Positions 52,074 to 60,996 of a stretch of 64,000 nucleotides of DNA are shown piece after piece (positions within the stretch are counted from its first letter, which is position 1; each line of letters begins with the position of its first letter). The stretch comes from Pseudarthrobacter enclensis (GTDB lineage Bacteria > Actinomycetota > Actinomycetes > Actinomycetales > Micrococcaceae). The stretch lies in assembly GCF_001457025.1 (NCBI RefSeq), contig NZ_KQ758604.1, positions 248,001-312,000 of the forward strand. The letters are read 5' to 3'. The translations under genes and the position numbers were made by a program. A model generated the notes under the pieces. It was not told the origin of the DNA. It saw only the letters and a list, made by a program, of their open reading frames with translations, and made no database searches.

Positions 52074-52664
52074 ATGGACGGGAAAGAAACACTGCACCGG
52101 TACCTGCGGATACGACGGGACAACCTGCTGGGCAAACTTGATGGACTGAACGAGTACGACATGCGCCGGCCCCTCACGCCCACCGGCACCAACCTGTTGG
52201 GCCTGGTCAAACATGTTGCCAGCGTGGAGCTGGACTACTTCGGCGCGGTGTTCGGCCGGCCCAGTGGGCGCCACCTGCCCTGGCTCGATGACGATGCCCG
52301 CCCGGACGCGGACATGTGGGCAACGGCCGGGGAGTCAGTGGGAGACATCGTCGAGCTCCACCATTTCGCCGCGGAGCACAGCGACGCGACCATCGAAGCC
52401 CTGCCCCTCGACGCTCCGGGGACCGTGCCCTGGTGGCCGGAGGAGCGCCGCCAGGTAACCCTCCACCAGATCCTCGTTCACATGGTTGCCGAACGTGCGC
52501 ACCACCTGGGCCACGCAGACATACTCCGCGAAATGATCGACGGAACCGCAGGCCAGCGGCCTGGCGACCCGAATCTGACCTCCAGGACGCCGGAAGAGTG
52601 GACCGCCCACAGTGCCGAAATCGAAGGGGCAGCGCGCGACGCCGCAGGCACCTGGCAGAAGTAA
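52074..52664 (+). CDS. DinB/DUF664 family protein
   Basis: 196-residue four-helix-bundle protein of the DinB superfamily. The three metal-type histidine regions are visible: LLGLVKHVASVELDYFG, a central HHF, and VAERAHHLGHADILRE. Many actinobacterial members use mycothiol; that function is not shown here. ATG at 52074 is chosen; in-frame sequence upstream runs through the operator. Confidence 0.85.
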   Translation: MDGKETLHRYLRIRRDNLLGKLDGLNEYDMRRPLTPTGTNLLGLVKHVASVELDYFGAVFGRPSGRHLPWLDDDARPDADMWATAGESVGDIVELHHFAAEHSDATIEALPLDAPGTVPWWPEERRQVTLHQILVHMVAERAHHLGHADILREMIDGTAGQRPGDPNLTSRTPEEWTAHSAEIEGAARDAAGTWQK

Positions 52665-52731
52665 TCACAGCATGGCCGGCGTTGCATCTTGAAGCGTCAG
52701 TGCTGCGAACGACCCAGTGTCCTGGCGTTGG

Positions 52732-54300
52732 TCAGGTGTGGGTGTTGAGGTATTGGTTGAGGGCGTCTTCCCAGGGGGATCCGCGGTGGCGGGTGATGTC
52801 GATGGCGCCGGTCGCTGCCGGTGGCGGCCAAGGGGCGTGCGGGTGGTGTGGGGGTGGCCGGTGGGGTGGTTCCCAGTCCTGGTGTTCGCTTTGGTAGTGG
52901 CGGCCGGTGGGTGAGGTCCAGCCCGGTGGTGTGGTTTTGGTGGCGGGGGTGGGTTTCCAGGCGGTGGTGTGGCGGAGCCTGTGGTGTTTCGGGCAGGGTT
53001 GTCCCAGGTTGCTGATCCCGGTGGTGCCGCCGTTGGCCCAGGCGAGGAGGTGGTCGGCGTCGTTGTCCAGGGAATGGTTGCTGCAGCCGGGGAACGGGCA
53101 TCTACCGTCGCGCAGCCGCAGCCAGGCCCGCATGGCTTTGGTGAGCCGGTAGCTGGTGCGGCCGATTTCCAGCGGCGCCCCGTCCCGGGGGTCCACCAGG
53201 ACCCGGTAGAACGAGTCTGCCCCGCCGGCCACCAGGTTCCGCGCCATCGAGGGCGGGATGGGACCGTACCCGTCCAGGACCGCCGGCTCGTCGGTCAGGC
53301 CCATGAGTGAGAGCACCGGCACGGTCACCAGCACCTGCGCCCGGACCGGCCCGTGCACCCCGCCCGTACGGGTACCGGTGATGGCACGGGTGCCGCCGCT
53401 CTCCTGGCGGGTGCGGTCAAGGCTGGTGGGTTCAGGGCGGGTGTGGGTGGGGCGGGGTGCGGGGTGGGTGGCGAGCAGGGCCGTGGTGTAGGTGTCGGCG
53501 CGGAGCTGGGTGAGGGTGCGCCGCTCGTGCGGGCCCTGCAGGGCGCGGGCTTCGGAGGTGAGTCGGTCCCAGACCGCCGAAGCCTGGTCAGCCGGCAGGT
53601 ACGCGGTGAGCCAGGCCATCCCGTCCCGGTCCGGGCGGTACTCCACCCGCCGCTCCGCCACCCCCTTGGCGTGCCGGGCCTCGATGCTTTCGGTGTGGTG
53701 GCGTTCGCGCCAGGTCCGGGCCTTGACCCGGAACCGATGCGCCGGCAACTCCCCCACCCGGCACCCCCGCGCAGGGTTGTTAGCGTCCGGATCCAGGAAG
53801 TGCGCTTCCAGCGCGGCCGTGCCCGCGGTGTCCAGTCCGGCCGTTTCGTCGGCCATCACCAGGGCGTGCTGCCAGGACAGGTCCCCGGCCTGCAGCCCCG
53901 CCAACGTGCGGGGCAACGTCGTGACCACGGCGTGTGCGGTGGCCAGGAACGATGCCGCGGCCCGCGGCCCCAACGCCAGGACACAGCCGATTTCCGCCGC
54001 GGCCGACATCTCCTGCACCTGCGCCGGCACCCCCGGCCCCGCAACCACCGCGGCACTCTCAGCGTACGCGACCGCTGCCTTCGCCTTCACCCCCGCGACC
54101 CGCGCCTCAACCGCCCGGGCAGCAGCCAGGATGTCCAAGCACACGCCCGCCAGAGCAGCCAACGGATCAGCCACCGCACCCCGCCCGGCAAACGACCCGC
54201 AACCGGCACCATCCACCAAGGCACCGCCTACCTCCGCGTCCAGCACGGCAAGGGCAGCCCGGATCTCCTCGAACGCCCTCACCACCGCCGCTGTCCCCAT
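52732..54300 (-). CDS. DUF222 and HNH endonuclease domain protein
   Basis: 522 residues. A helical DUF222 region (about 40-330) is followed by an HNH nuclease domain with RDGRCPFPGCSNHSLDNDADHL, then ISNLGQPCPKHHRLRH. Members of this family occur in many copies in actinobacterial genomes and behave like mobile or selfish genes, though no repeats flank this copy. The tail is rich in Pro and His. Activity is not proven. Confidence 0.88.
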   Translation of the reverse strand: MGTAAVVRAFEEIRAALAVLDAEVGGALVDGAGCGSFAGRGAVADPLAALAGVCLDILAAARAVEARVAGVKAKAAVAYAESAAVVAGPGVPAQVQEMSAAAEIGCVLALGPRAAASFLATAHAVVTTLPRTLAGLQAGDLSWQHALVMADETAGLDTAGTAALEAHFLDPDANNPARGCRVGELPAHRFRVKARTWRERHHTESIEARHAKGVAERRVEYRPDRDGMAWLTAYLPADQASAVWDRLTSEARALQGPHERRTLTQLRADTYTTALLATHPAPRPTHTRPEPTSLDRTRQESGGTRAITGTRTGGVHGPVRAQVLVTVPVLSLMGLTDEPAVLDGYGPIPPSMARNLVAGGADSFYRVLVDPRDGAPLEIGRTSYRLTKAMRAWLRLRDGRCPFPGCSNHSLDNDADHLLAWANGGTTGISNLGQPCPKHHRLRHTTAWKPTPATKTTPPGWTSPTGRHYQSEHQDWEPPHRPPPHHPHAPWPPPAATGAIDITRHRGSPWEDALNQYLNTHT

Positions 54301-54543
54301 AACCCCACTATGGCAAAGGGGTACGACAATCAGAGCCGACGCCGGGTTTCGACTGGAACAGCCACCGCAACGCGCCCACCAACCCGGTTTCGACAATCTC
54401 AACCACCGGAAAGGGCAACCGGATCTACGCCGCCCGGACAGTCTGAGATCAAAGACACCAAGGGCGCGTGAGCCGCATCACGGCGGGCCCGAAAATGGTC
54501 TGCTGGTTAGCGGCTCCCCTCCCAAAGACGAGAAGGTAAGTGT

Positions 54544-56031
54544 ATGCAGCAAGCACCATCCCCAACCCGGAACCACAGCGGCACCGGTCCCCAAACGCCC
54601 GCAGCCGCCGTCGGAGGCGTCCTGAACCGAGGCCTGAACGTCCGGCACATCCGGTTCATGGCCCTGGGATCAGCCATCGGCACCGGGCTCTTCTACGGCT
54701 CGGCTTCAGCCATCCAGAAGGCGGGCCCCGCTGTCCTGCTGGCGTACATGATCGGCGGCGCCGCGGTGTTCATGGTGATGCGCGCCCTCGGCGAAATGGC
54801 GGTGCGGCACCCCGTCTCCGGCTCCTTCGGCCAGTACGCGAGCCGCTACCTGGGCCCGTTGGCCGGTTTCGTGACCGGCTGGACCTACGTGTTCGAGATG
54901 GCCATCGTCGCGATCGCCGACGTCACCGCCTTCAGCATCTATATGGGCTTCTGGTTCCCGCAGGTGGACCGTTGGATCTGGATCCTGGCGGTCATCTGCT
55001 TCCTGGCCGCCCTGAACCTCCTCAGCGTGAAGGTCTTCGGCGAGCTGGAATTCTGGTTCTCGCTGATCAAGGTGGCGGCGATCATCGCGATGATCGCCGG
55101 CGGCGCCGCCATCATCGCCTTCGGTTTCCAAACGGGCGGTTCCAGCGTTGCCCCGGGCCTGGGCAACCTGGTTGAGCATGGCGGCCTGTTCCCCAACGGA
55201 TTCGGCGGACTCCTGGCCTCCTTTGCCGTGGTGATGTTCGCCTTCGGAGGGATCGAGACCCTGGGCATCACCGCCGGCGAAGCGGCCGACCCCAAGAAGG
55301 TCATCCCCAAGGCCGTCAACACCGTCCCGGTCCGCGTCCTCCTGTTCTATGTCCTCACCCTGGGCGTGCTCATGAGCCTCTTCCCATGGAACGAAGTGGG
55401 CACCAACGGCAGCCCGTTCGTCCAGATCTTCAGCGGCCTGGGCATCCCGGCCGCGCCGCACATCCTCAATGCGGTAGTGATCACAGCGGCCCTGTCTGCC
55501 ATCAACAGCGACATTTTCGGTGCCGGCCGCATCCTCTTCGGCCTGTCCCGTCAGGGCCACGCGCCCGGTGCGTTCGGCAAAATCTCCCGGCACGGGGTGC
55601 CCTGGATGACGGTGGTCATGATGACCGCGATCCTGCTGGTGGGCGTGGTCCTCAACGCCGTCATTCCCGAGGATGTCTTCCTGGTCATCGCCTCGATCGC
55701 CACCTTCGCCACCGTGTGGGTCTGGGTCATGATCCTCGCCTCCCACGTGGCCATGAAACGGGAAATCGCGCGCGGCGGACTGCCGCCGTCAGAGTTCCCG
55801 TCGCCATGGTGGCCGGCGGCGTCCGTCCTGACCATCGCCTTCATGGCCCTGGTGATCGGCGTGCTGGGCGCGTTCGAGGACACGCGGATCGCGTTGTACG
55901 TCGGCGCGGCCTGGCTGGGGCTCCTGGTCCTGGGCTACCGTCTCTGGGTCAAGGGTGACGGACGACGGCGGGCCCACCTTGAGGACGAAACCTCACCGCT
56001 TCCGGTGGTCAAGCCAGCCCGACACAACTGA
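54544..56031 (+). CDS. Amino acid permease (APC superfamily)
   Basis: 495-residue transporter with 12 helices and the N-terminal APC signature [20 protein letters not shown], as in the AAT/GABA-permease branch (histidine, proline, aromatic acids). [17 protein letters not shown] and [16 protein letters not shown] are further family markers. The start follows GAGAAGG. It could import histidine for the hut pathway, about 3 kb away, but no hut-type operator lies before it. Confidence 0.9.
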   Translation: MQQAPSPTRNHSGTGPQTPAAAVGGVLNRGLNVRHIRFMALGSAIGTGLFYGSASAIQKAGPAVLLAYMIGGAAVFMVMRALGEMAVRHPVSGSFGQYASRYLGPLAGFVTGWTYVFEMAIVAIADVTAFSIYMGFWFPQVDRWIWILAVICFLAALNLLSVKVFGELEFWFSLIKVAAIIAMIAGGAAIIAFGFQTGGSSVAPGLGNLVEHGGLFPNGFGGLLASFAVVMFAFGGIETLGITAGEAADPKKVIPKAVNTVPVRVLLFYVLTLGVLMSLFPWNEVGTNGSPFVQIFSGLGIPAAPHILNAVVITAALSAINSDIFGAGRILFGLSRQGHAPGAFGKISRHGVPWMTVVMMTAILLVGVVLNAVIPEDVFLVIASIATFATVWVWVMILASHVAMKREIARGGLPPSEFPSPWWPAASVLTIAFMALVIGVLGAFEDTRIALYVGAAWLGLLVLGYRLWVKGDGRRRAHLEDETSPLPVVKPARHN

Positions 56032-56067
56032 CGCGCCTAGAGGACTTCCCCGGGGCTAAGATCAGGC

Positions 56068-56703
56068 ATGGTTCCTGCCTCAAACCTGCTGGCCTTCTCG
56101 CTGGCATCGGTAGTGTTGATCGCTGTGCCCGGCCCGAGCGTCCTGTTTGTCATTGGCCGCGCCCTGGCTTTGGGCTGGAAGGGCGGCGTCCTGACGGTCC
56201 TGGGAAATGCCTGCGGGCAACTGCTCCAGGTGGTGGCCGTGGCCCTGGGCGTCGGCGTCCTGGTGGCGCAGTCCCTGCTCCTGTTCAGCGCCGTGAAGTT
56301 TGCGGGCGCGGCGTACCTCGTCTACCTCGGCGTCCAGGCCATCCGGCACCGGCACAGTCCGGCCGGTCCGCGGGGCAGGGTAACTGACGGACGGCCCTGG
56401 CGGCTTGTGGGCGAGGGTGCTGTGGTGGGTGCCACGAACCCCAAATCCGTGGTGTTCTTCGTGGCGGTGCTGCCCCAGTTCGTCGACTATCCGGCCGGTT
56501 CCATTCCGCTCCAGATGGGAGTCCTCGGCACGGTGTTCCTGCTGATTGCCGTGGTGTCGGACAGCCTCTGGGCGCTTGCCGCCGGAACGGCACGGCAGTG
56601 GTTCGCGCGCTCGCCGCGGCGGGTTTCCACCGTGAAAGCGACAGGCGGGGTGTTAATGATCGGTCTCGGCGGCACTTTGGCCCTGACAGGCAGCAAGAAC
56701 TAA
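56068..56703 (+). CDS. LysE-family translocator (RhtB type)
   Basis: 211-residue exporter with six helices. The N-terminal VLIAVPGPSVLFVIGRALALGWKGG is the LysE/RhtB signature, and GATNPKSVVFFVAVLPQFVD is the second. Exports an amino acid or related compound. Starts 36 bp after the permease gene in the same direction. Confidence 0.92.
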   Translation: MVPASNLLAFSLASVVLIAVPGPSVLFVIGRALALGWKGGVLTVLGNACGQLLQVVAVALGVGVLVAQSLLLFSAVKFAGAAYLVYLGVQAIRHRHSPAGPRGRVTDGRPWRLVGEGAVVGATNPKSVVFFVAVLPQFVDYPAGSIPLQMGVLGTVFLLIAVVSDSLWALAAGTARQWFARSPRRVSTVKATGGVLMIGLGGTLALTGSKN

Positions 56704-56719
56704 AAGCACGGAAACGGCA

Positions 56720-56752
56720 AAGGTGCCCGGCCCCAACGGAGCCGGGCACCTT
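56720..56752. terminator. Terminator between LysE and NmrA-like genes
   Basis: AAGGTGCCCGGC (56720-56731) pairs perfectly with GCCGGGCACCTT (56741-56752), 9-nt loop. Sits 17 bp after the LysE stop, between convergent genes. Confidence 0.88.
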
Positions 56753-56796
56753 CCCTGGTTCACGGGCCCGGGGGTCCCCCGGGGCCAAGGCGCTTC

Positions 56797-57660
56797 CTAG
56801 GCCGAGGCGGCGGCGGCCCGGACCGCGTCGGCGAGTGACGTCGTCGGGCGCCCGATCAGCTTCTGCAGGTCGCCGCTGCTCACCAGGAGGTCCCCGCGGG
56901 CGATACCCAGGTCCGAGTCGGCCAGGATTTCCGCGAAGGCCCCGGGAACGCCAACCTGCGTGAGGAGGCCGGCGTACTCGCCCCCGGGCATGTTGTTATA
57001 GCTGATCTCCTTGCCGGTGGCCGCGGTGATCTCGGCGGCCAGCTCAGCCATGCTGAACGCGCTGTCCCCGCCCAGTTCGTAGACCTTTCCGGCCTGGTCC
57101 TCGGCCACCAGGACGGCAGCCGCTGCCTGGGCGTAGTCCTGCCGCGTGGCTCCGCTGACCTTGCCGTCCCCGGCGCTGCCTGCAATGGCGCCCTGGGCAA
57201 GGGTTCCGGGCAGCTGTTCCGTGTAGTTTTCGAGGTACCAGCCGTTGCGCAGCAGCACGAAGGGGACGCCGGAGGCGCGCAGGAGTTCCTCCGTTGCCTT
57301 GTGCTCGTCCGCGAGCAGCATGGCGGTTGTGTCTGCGTTGGCGATGCTGGTGTAGGCCAGCAGTTCCACGCCTTCCGCCTTCGCGGCGTCGATGACGGTC
57401 CGGTGCTGTTCCACCCGCTGGCCCACCTCGCTGCCCGAGATCAGCAGCACGCGGGTGGCACCTTTGAGGGCTGCTGCCACGCTGGCGGGATCGGAGTAGT
57501 CGATGGAGACCACACGGATGCCTTTGGCCGCGAAGTCCGCGAGCTTGTCCACGGAGCGTCCGGCGGCAACAATGCCGGAGGCGGGAACGTTGCGTTCCAG
57601 GAGTGCTTCGAGGACGTGGCGGCCCAAGTGTCCGGTGGCTCCGGTAACGACGATGCTCAT
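56797..57660 (-). CDS. NAD(P)-binding NmrA/QorB-like oxidoreductase
   Basis: 287-residue atypical short-chain dehydrogenase. GATGHLGRHV at 7-16 is the nucleotide motif; LLAYTSIANAD and LRNGWYLENY fit the NmrA/QorB group of quinone reductases and redox sensors. Divergent from a HxlR regulator, the arrangement seen for ytfG/qorB and its repressor. Probable quinone or electrophile detoxification. Confidence 0.9.
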   Translation of the reverse strand: MSIVVTGATGHLGRHVLEALLERNVPASGIVAAGRSVDKLADFAAKGIRVVSIDYSDPASVAAALKGATRVLLISGSEVGQRVEQHRTVIDAAKAEGVELLAYTSIANADTTAMLLADEHKATEELLRASGVPFVLLRNGWYLENYTEQLPGTLAQGAIAGSAGDGKVSGATRQDYAQAAAAVLVAEDQAGKVYELGGDSAFSMAELAAEITAATGKEISYNNMPGGEYAGLLTQVGVPGAFAEILADSDLGIARGDLLVSSGDLQKLIGRPTTSLADAVRAAAASA

Positions 57661-57736
57661 GGCGTGGTTCCTTTCGGGAAGTTTTTCGCTGTCGAAAGGG
57701 ACAACGACGCCCCCGCGGGTTTACTTCCCGAAAGAG

Positions 57737-57761
57737 AGTACGCACTTTGAAGTAAGGTACT
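57737..57761. promoter_or_regulatory. HxlR-type operator candidate
   Basis: Outer AGTAC (57737-57741) and GTACT (57757-57761) with inner ACTT-TG-AAGT. It sits 23 bp before the HxlR start and 77 bp before the divergent oxidoreductase start, a suitable position to control both. Confidence 0.55.
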
Positions 57762-57783
57762 GACCCCGCGGTAAGCTGTTCCC

Positions 57784-58161
57784 ATGGAAGCTGACGTGCG
57801 GCCCGCGCCCCTCCCGCTGAGCTTTACCGACGGCGTGTTCCCGGCCGGGTGCCCCAGCCGTATCCTGCTGGACCACGTGACCAGCAAATGGGGCGTCCTG
57901 ATTCTGATCGCGCTCTCCGAAGGGGCGCAGCGCTGGAGTGAGCTGCGGCGCCGGACTGAGGGAATCAGTGAAAAGATGCTGGCCCAGACCCTCAAGACAC
58001 TGGAACGGGACGGCCTGGTCAGCCGGGAGGCGCAGCCGGTCATCCCGCCGCGGGTGGACTACAGCCTCACCGGCAAAGGCTACGAGCTCAGCGCCCTGCT
58101 GGTGCCCTTGGTGGCCTGGGCGTTCGACAACGCCGAGGAAATCATCAACGGCAAAGCCTGA
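57784..58161 (+). CDS. HxlR-family transcriptional regulator
   Basis: 125-residue winged-helix protein. PSRILLDHVTSKWGVLILIALSEG opens the HxlR domain, followed by the recognition region RRTEGISEKMLAQTLKTLERDGLVSR. One Cys (C23 in PAGCPS) stands at the position often used for redox or electrophile sensing in this family. Divergent from a QorB-like gene, as in ytfH. Confidence 0.93.
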   Translation: MEADVRPAPLPLSFTDGVFPAGCPSRILLDHVTSKWGVLILIALSEGAQRWSELRRRTEGISEKMLAQTLKTLERDGLVSREAQPVIPPRVDYSLTGKGYELSALLVPLVAWAFDNAEEIINGKA

Positions 58162-58246
58162 AGCCGGCGCCGGTATGGCCGTATCCCGCGCCGTAATAAT
58201 TCCGTGTCCAAAAACGCGTAGCCTGCCCCACCAAACCCGAGTACCT

Positions 58247-58264
58247 GTTACTGGTGTTACTGGT
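58247..58264. repeat. Two 9-bp direct repeats upstream of small gene
   Basis: GTTACTGGT is repeated twice in tandem, followed by GTGATTAGC. 125 bp before the start of the next gene. May be a regulator site; no known factor is identified. Confidence 0.35.
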
Positions 58265-58388
58265 GTGATTAGCGCATAGCGTTGGCGTAAGGTGCCTGGC
58301 CGGAATAGGAGGACCATCCTCTGCTGGGAGCGTTCCGGCAACCGGCACCGCTACTGCGCGGCGCGCTGCCGCCAGGGAGTTGGTGACC

Positions 58389-58652
58389 ATGGCCACGAAC
58401 GATGTCCAGGACCTGTCCGGAATGGGCCGGCCCATCAGCCTCGCCACGGCCGTTGCCCGGGGCTGGGAACGGGCCGTCGGGGCCCTGAGCCCGCGCAGCC
58501 CCTACCGGATCGGTGACGCCGTGCTGGGGGACGATCCCTTCAACGGCCGGCACGAGGGCACGGTGGTGTCGCAGGAGGGCGCCACCGTGGGGGTCAAAAC
58601 CGCGCGCGGACTGTTCTTCTACGACCACCGGCAACTGCGAAGGCTGGACTGA
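58389..58652 (+). CDS. Small hypothetical protein with SH3-like pattern
   Basis: 87 residues; ATG at 58389 preceded by AGGGAG. The second half, YRIGDAVLGDDPFNGRHEGTVVSQEGATVGVKTARGLFFYDHRQLRRLD, has the look of a KOW/SH3-type beta barrel. Soluble, no known family. The 227 bp upstream hold a pair of direct repeats. Confidence 0.65.
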   Translation: MATNDVQDLSGMGRPISLATAVARGWERAVGALSPRSPYRIGDAVLGDDPFNGRHEGTVVSQEGATVGVKTARGLFFYDHRQLRRLD

Positions 58653-58693
58653 CCGCGGCTGCGGCCAGCCCAGCCTTCGGGCGTAGCGGTCAG
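58649..58693. terminator. Hairpin between convergent genes
   Basis: CTGACCGC (58649-58656) pairs with GCGGTCAG (58686-58693); a competing AAGGCTGG/CCAGCCTT pair overlaps the left side. Lies between the small gene and the convergent dehydrogenase, so it probably ends both transcripts. Confidence 0.5.
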
Positions 58694-59443
58694 TTACTTG
58701 GCGGACCAGCCGCCGTCCATGGTGTAGCTGGCCCCGGTCACCATTCCTGCATGGTCCGAAGCAAGCCACGCCACCAGGGAAGCCACCTCTTCAGGCTCCA
58801 CGAGGCGCTTGATGGCGGCTTCCGTGAGCATCACCTTGGCCAGGACCTCGGACTCGGGAATGCCATGCACGGCAGCCTGGTCGGCTAGCTGCTTCTCCAC
58901 CAGCGGGGTACGCACGTACCCGGGGTTGACGCAGTTCGAGGTGACCCCGTGCTCCCCGCCCTCCAGCGCCGTCACCTTGCTCAGCCCCTCCAGGCCGTGC
59001 TTGGCGGATACATACGCGCTCTTGAACGGGGAGGCACGGATCCCGTGCACGGAGGACAGGTTGATGATCCGGCCGAACCTGTTGGCATACATATGCGGCA
59101 GCGCAGCCCGGATGAGCAGGAACGGCGCTTCCAGCATCAGGGCCAGGATCCGCCGGAACTGCACGGGATCGAACTCCTCGATGGGGCTGATCCGCTGGAT
59201 CCCGGCGTTGTTCACCAGGATGTCGCAGTCCAGGCTCACGGTGGCGAGCGAGTCCACGTCCAGCAGGTCAACGGCCCAGGAGGTGCCGCCCACTTCGTCG
59301 GCGAGGGCCGCGGCGCCGTCGGCGTCGACGTCGGCCACCACCACCTTTGCCCCGCGGGCCGCGAGTTCCCGGACGCAGGCTGCGCCGATGCCGCTTGCAC
59401 CGCCGGTGACCAGCGCCTTGCGGCCGTTCAGTTCGTGTTCCAT
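58694..59443 (-). CDS. 3-hydroxybutyrate dehydrogenase (SDR)
   Basis: 249-residue classical SDR. GGASGIGAA at 15-23, NNAGIQ, catalytic serine in NLSSVHG and YVSAKHG with Tyr/Lys. The PIEEFDPVQFRRILALMLEAPF stretch and the C-terminal WSAK match D-3-hydroxybutyrate dehydrogenases, which oxidise the monomer of polyhydroxybutyrate to acetoacetate. Follows the MHS transporter gene by 43 bp. AGGAAAGG ribosome site before 59443. Confidence 0.88.
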   Translation of the reverse strand: MEHELNGRKALVTGGASGIGAACVRELAARGAKVVVADVDADGAAALADEVGGTSWAVDLLDVDSLATVSLDCDILVNNAGIQRISPIEEFDPVQFRRILALMLEAPFLLIRAALPHMYANRFGRIINLSSVHGIRASPFKSAYVSAKHGLEGLSKVTALEGGEHGVTSNCVNPGYVRTPLVEKQLADQAAVHGIPESEVLAKVMLTEAAIKRLVEPEEVASLVAWLASDHAGMVTGASYTMDGGWSAK

Positions 59444-59486
59444 ATCAAATCCTTTCCTGCGCACGCTGCCCCGGACTCCCGGAAGC

Positions 59487-60866
59487 TCAGCGGGCGGTGG
59501 CCTTGAGCAGTCCTTCGCGGGCGGCGTCGGCCTTGTCCACGTCCTCCAGCGCAATGCCCTTGGTTTCGCGCAGGCTCAGCACGGCGAAGGCGGTGATGGC
59601 GCAGGCGACCACCAGGTAGATGGCCGTGGGAACCCAGGAGCCGGTGTCCTTCAGCCACTGGGTGGCCAGCAGCGGAGCCAGCGAACCGGCGAAGATGGAC
59701 GTAACCTGGGAGCCGAGCGAAACGCCGGCGTAGCGCATGCGGGTGGGGAACAGTTCGGCCATGATGGCGGGCTGGCCGGCGTACATGAAGGCGTGCAGGC
59801 ACAGGCCGATGGTCACGGCGAGCACGATGATGACGGCGTTGCGGGTGTCGAACATCGGGAAGGCGAAGAACGGCCACACGGCACCGGTCACCGCACCCAC
59901 CATGTACACGGGCTTGCGTCCCCAGCGGTCCACCAGGCGCCCCACCTGCGGAATGACCAGGAAGTGGATGACGTGGGCGATCAGCAGCGCCAGCAGCAGG
60001 GATGAGGTGTCGTACTTGTGCACGCTCTTCAGGTAGACGATCGCGAAGCTGACCACCAGGTAGTACATGATGTTCTCGGCGAACCGGAGCCCCATGGCCT
60101 GCAGGATGCCCTTGGGGTACTTCCGGATGACCTCGCCGACGCCGTAGCTGACGGCCTTTTCCTTCTCCACCAGTTCCTTGGCTTCGAGGAAGATGGGCGC
60201 CTCGGAGACGTGCTTGCGGATGTAGTAGCCCACGAACACGATCACTGCGGAAAGCCAGAACGCCACGCGCCAGCCCCAGCCGAGGAAGGCTTCGCTGCTG
60301 AGGGTGGAGGACATGACGAACAGCACCAGCGTAGCCAGCAGGTTGCCCACCGGCACCGCGGCCTGGGGCCAGCTGGACCAGAAGGCACGGGTCTTGTTGG
60401 GGCTGTGTTCAGCCACCAGCAGCACGGCGCCGCCCCACTCGCCGCCCAGCGCGAAGCCCTGGATGAAGCGGAGGAACACCAGCAGCGCCGGCGCCAGGTA
60501 ACCGATCTCGGCGAAGCCGGGCAGGCAGCCCATCAGGAAGGTCGAGACGCCGATGATCACGATGGTCAGTTGCAGTGTGGGCTTGCGGCCCAGCTTGTCG
60601 CCGATCTGGCCGAAGACGATGCCGCCCAGCGGACGTGCCACGAAGCCCACCGCGTAGGTGATGAAGGCCTGGATGATGCCGTCCAGTTCATTGCCGGTGG
60701 AGGGGAAGAAGTACTTGCCGAACACCAGGGTGGCCGCGGTGGCGTAGAGGAAGAACTCATACCACTCCACCACCGTGCCCACCATGGAGGCGGCAACGAT
60801 CTTCTTCAGCCCTTCACCCTTTGTGGGGGCCCCGGTTTGGCTGGCCGGGCGTTCTCCTACGCTCAC
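59487..60866 (-). CDS. MFS metabolite:H+ symporter (MHS family)
   Basis: 459 residues, 12 helices. MHS markers: VGTVVEWYEFFLYATAATLV, GQIGDKLGRKPTL in the first cytoplasmic loop, RFIQGFALGGEWGGAV and VDRWGRKPVY. Relatives carry proline/betaine, shikimate or dicarboxylates. GTG at 60866 is chosen because TAAGGAG stands 7 bp before; longer frames run into the divergent gene. Co-transcribed with the 3-hydroxybutyrate dehydrogenase, so 3-hydroxybutyrate uptake is a reasonable guess. Confidence 0.9.
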   Translation of the reverse strand: MSVGERPASQTGAPTKGEGLKKIVAASMVGTVVEWYEFFLYATAATLVFGKYFFPSTGNELDGIIQAFITYAVGFVARPLGGIVFGQIGDKLGRKPTLQLTIVIIGVSTFLMGCLPGFAEIGYLAPALLVFLRFIQGFALGGEWGGAVLLVAEHSPNKTRAFWSSWPQAAVPVGNLLATLVLFVMSSTLSSEAFLGWGWRVAFWLSAVIVFVGYYIRKHVSEAPIFLEAKELVEKEKAVSYGVGEVIRKYPKGILQAMGLRFAENIMYYLVVSFAIVYLKSVHKYDTSSLLLALLIAHVIHFLVIPQVGRLVDRWGRKPVYMVGAVTGAVWPFFAFPMFDTRNAVIIVLAVTIGLCLHAFMYAGQPAIMAELFPTRMRYAGVSLGSQVTSIFAGSLAPLLATQWLKDTGSWVPTAIYLVVACAITAFAVLSLRETKGIALEDVDKADAAREGLLKATAR

Positions 60867-60896
60867 TGGTTTTCTCCTTAGTGTCCACATTGACAC

Positions 60897-60915
60897 GTGC
60901 TGTGATCTCCAGCAC
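60897..60915. promoter_or_regulatory. LysR-type operator
   Basis: GTGCTG-N7-CAGCAC, with T-N11-A inside, between the LysR gene and the divergent MHS transporter (31 bp before its start). A GTGTC/GACAC pair lies beside it at about 60881-60896. Confidence 0.6.
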
Positions 60916-60996
60916 AAGTGACTACCCTGAGTATTGCTGCACAAAGATGCGCCTTCAATGCCCAAAGGGGCACCCTGCATGTGCACAATTGCAGAT

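Noticed and set aside
52732..54300. DUF222/HNH gene as part of an intact mobile element or restriction system
   Set aside because: No flanking repeats, target duplication, methyltransferase or recombinase is visible; recorded as a stand-alone gene.
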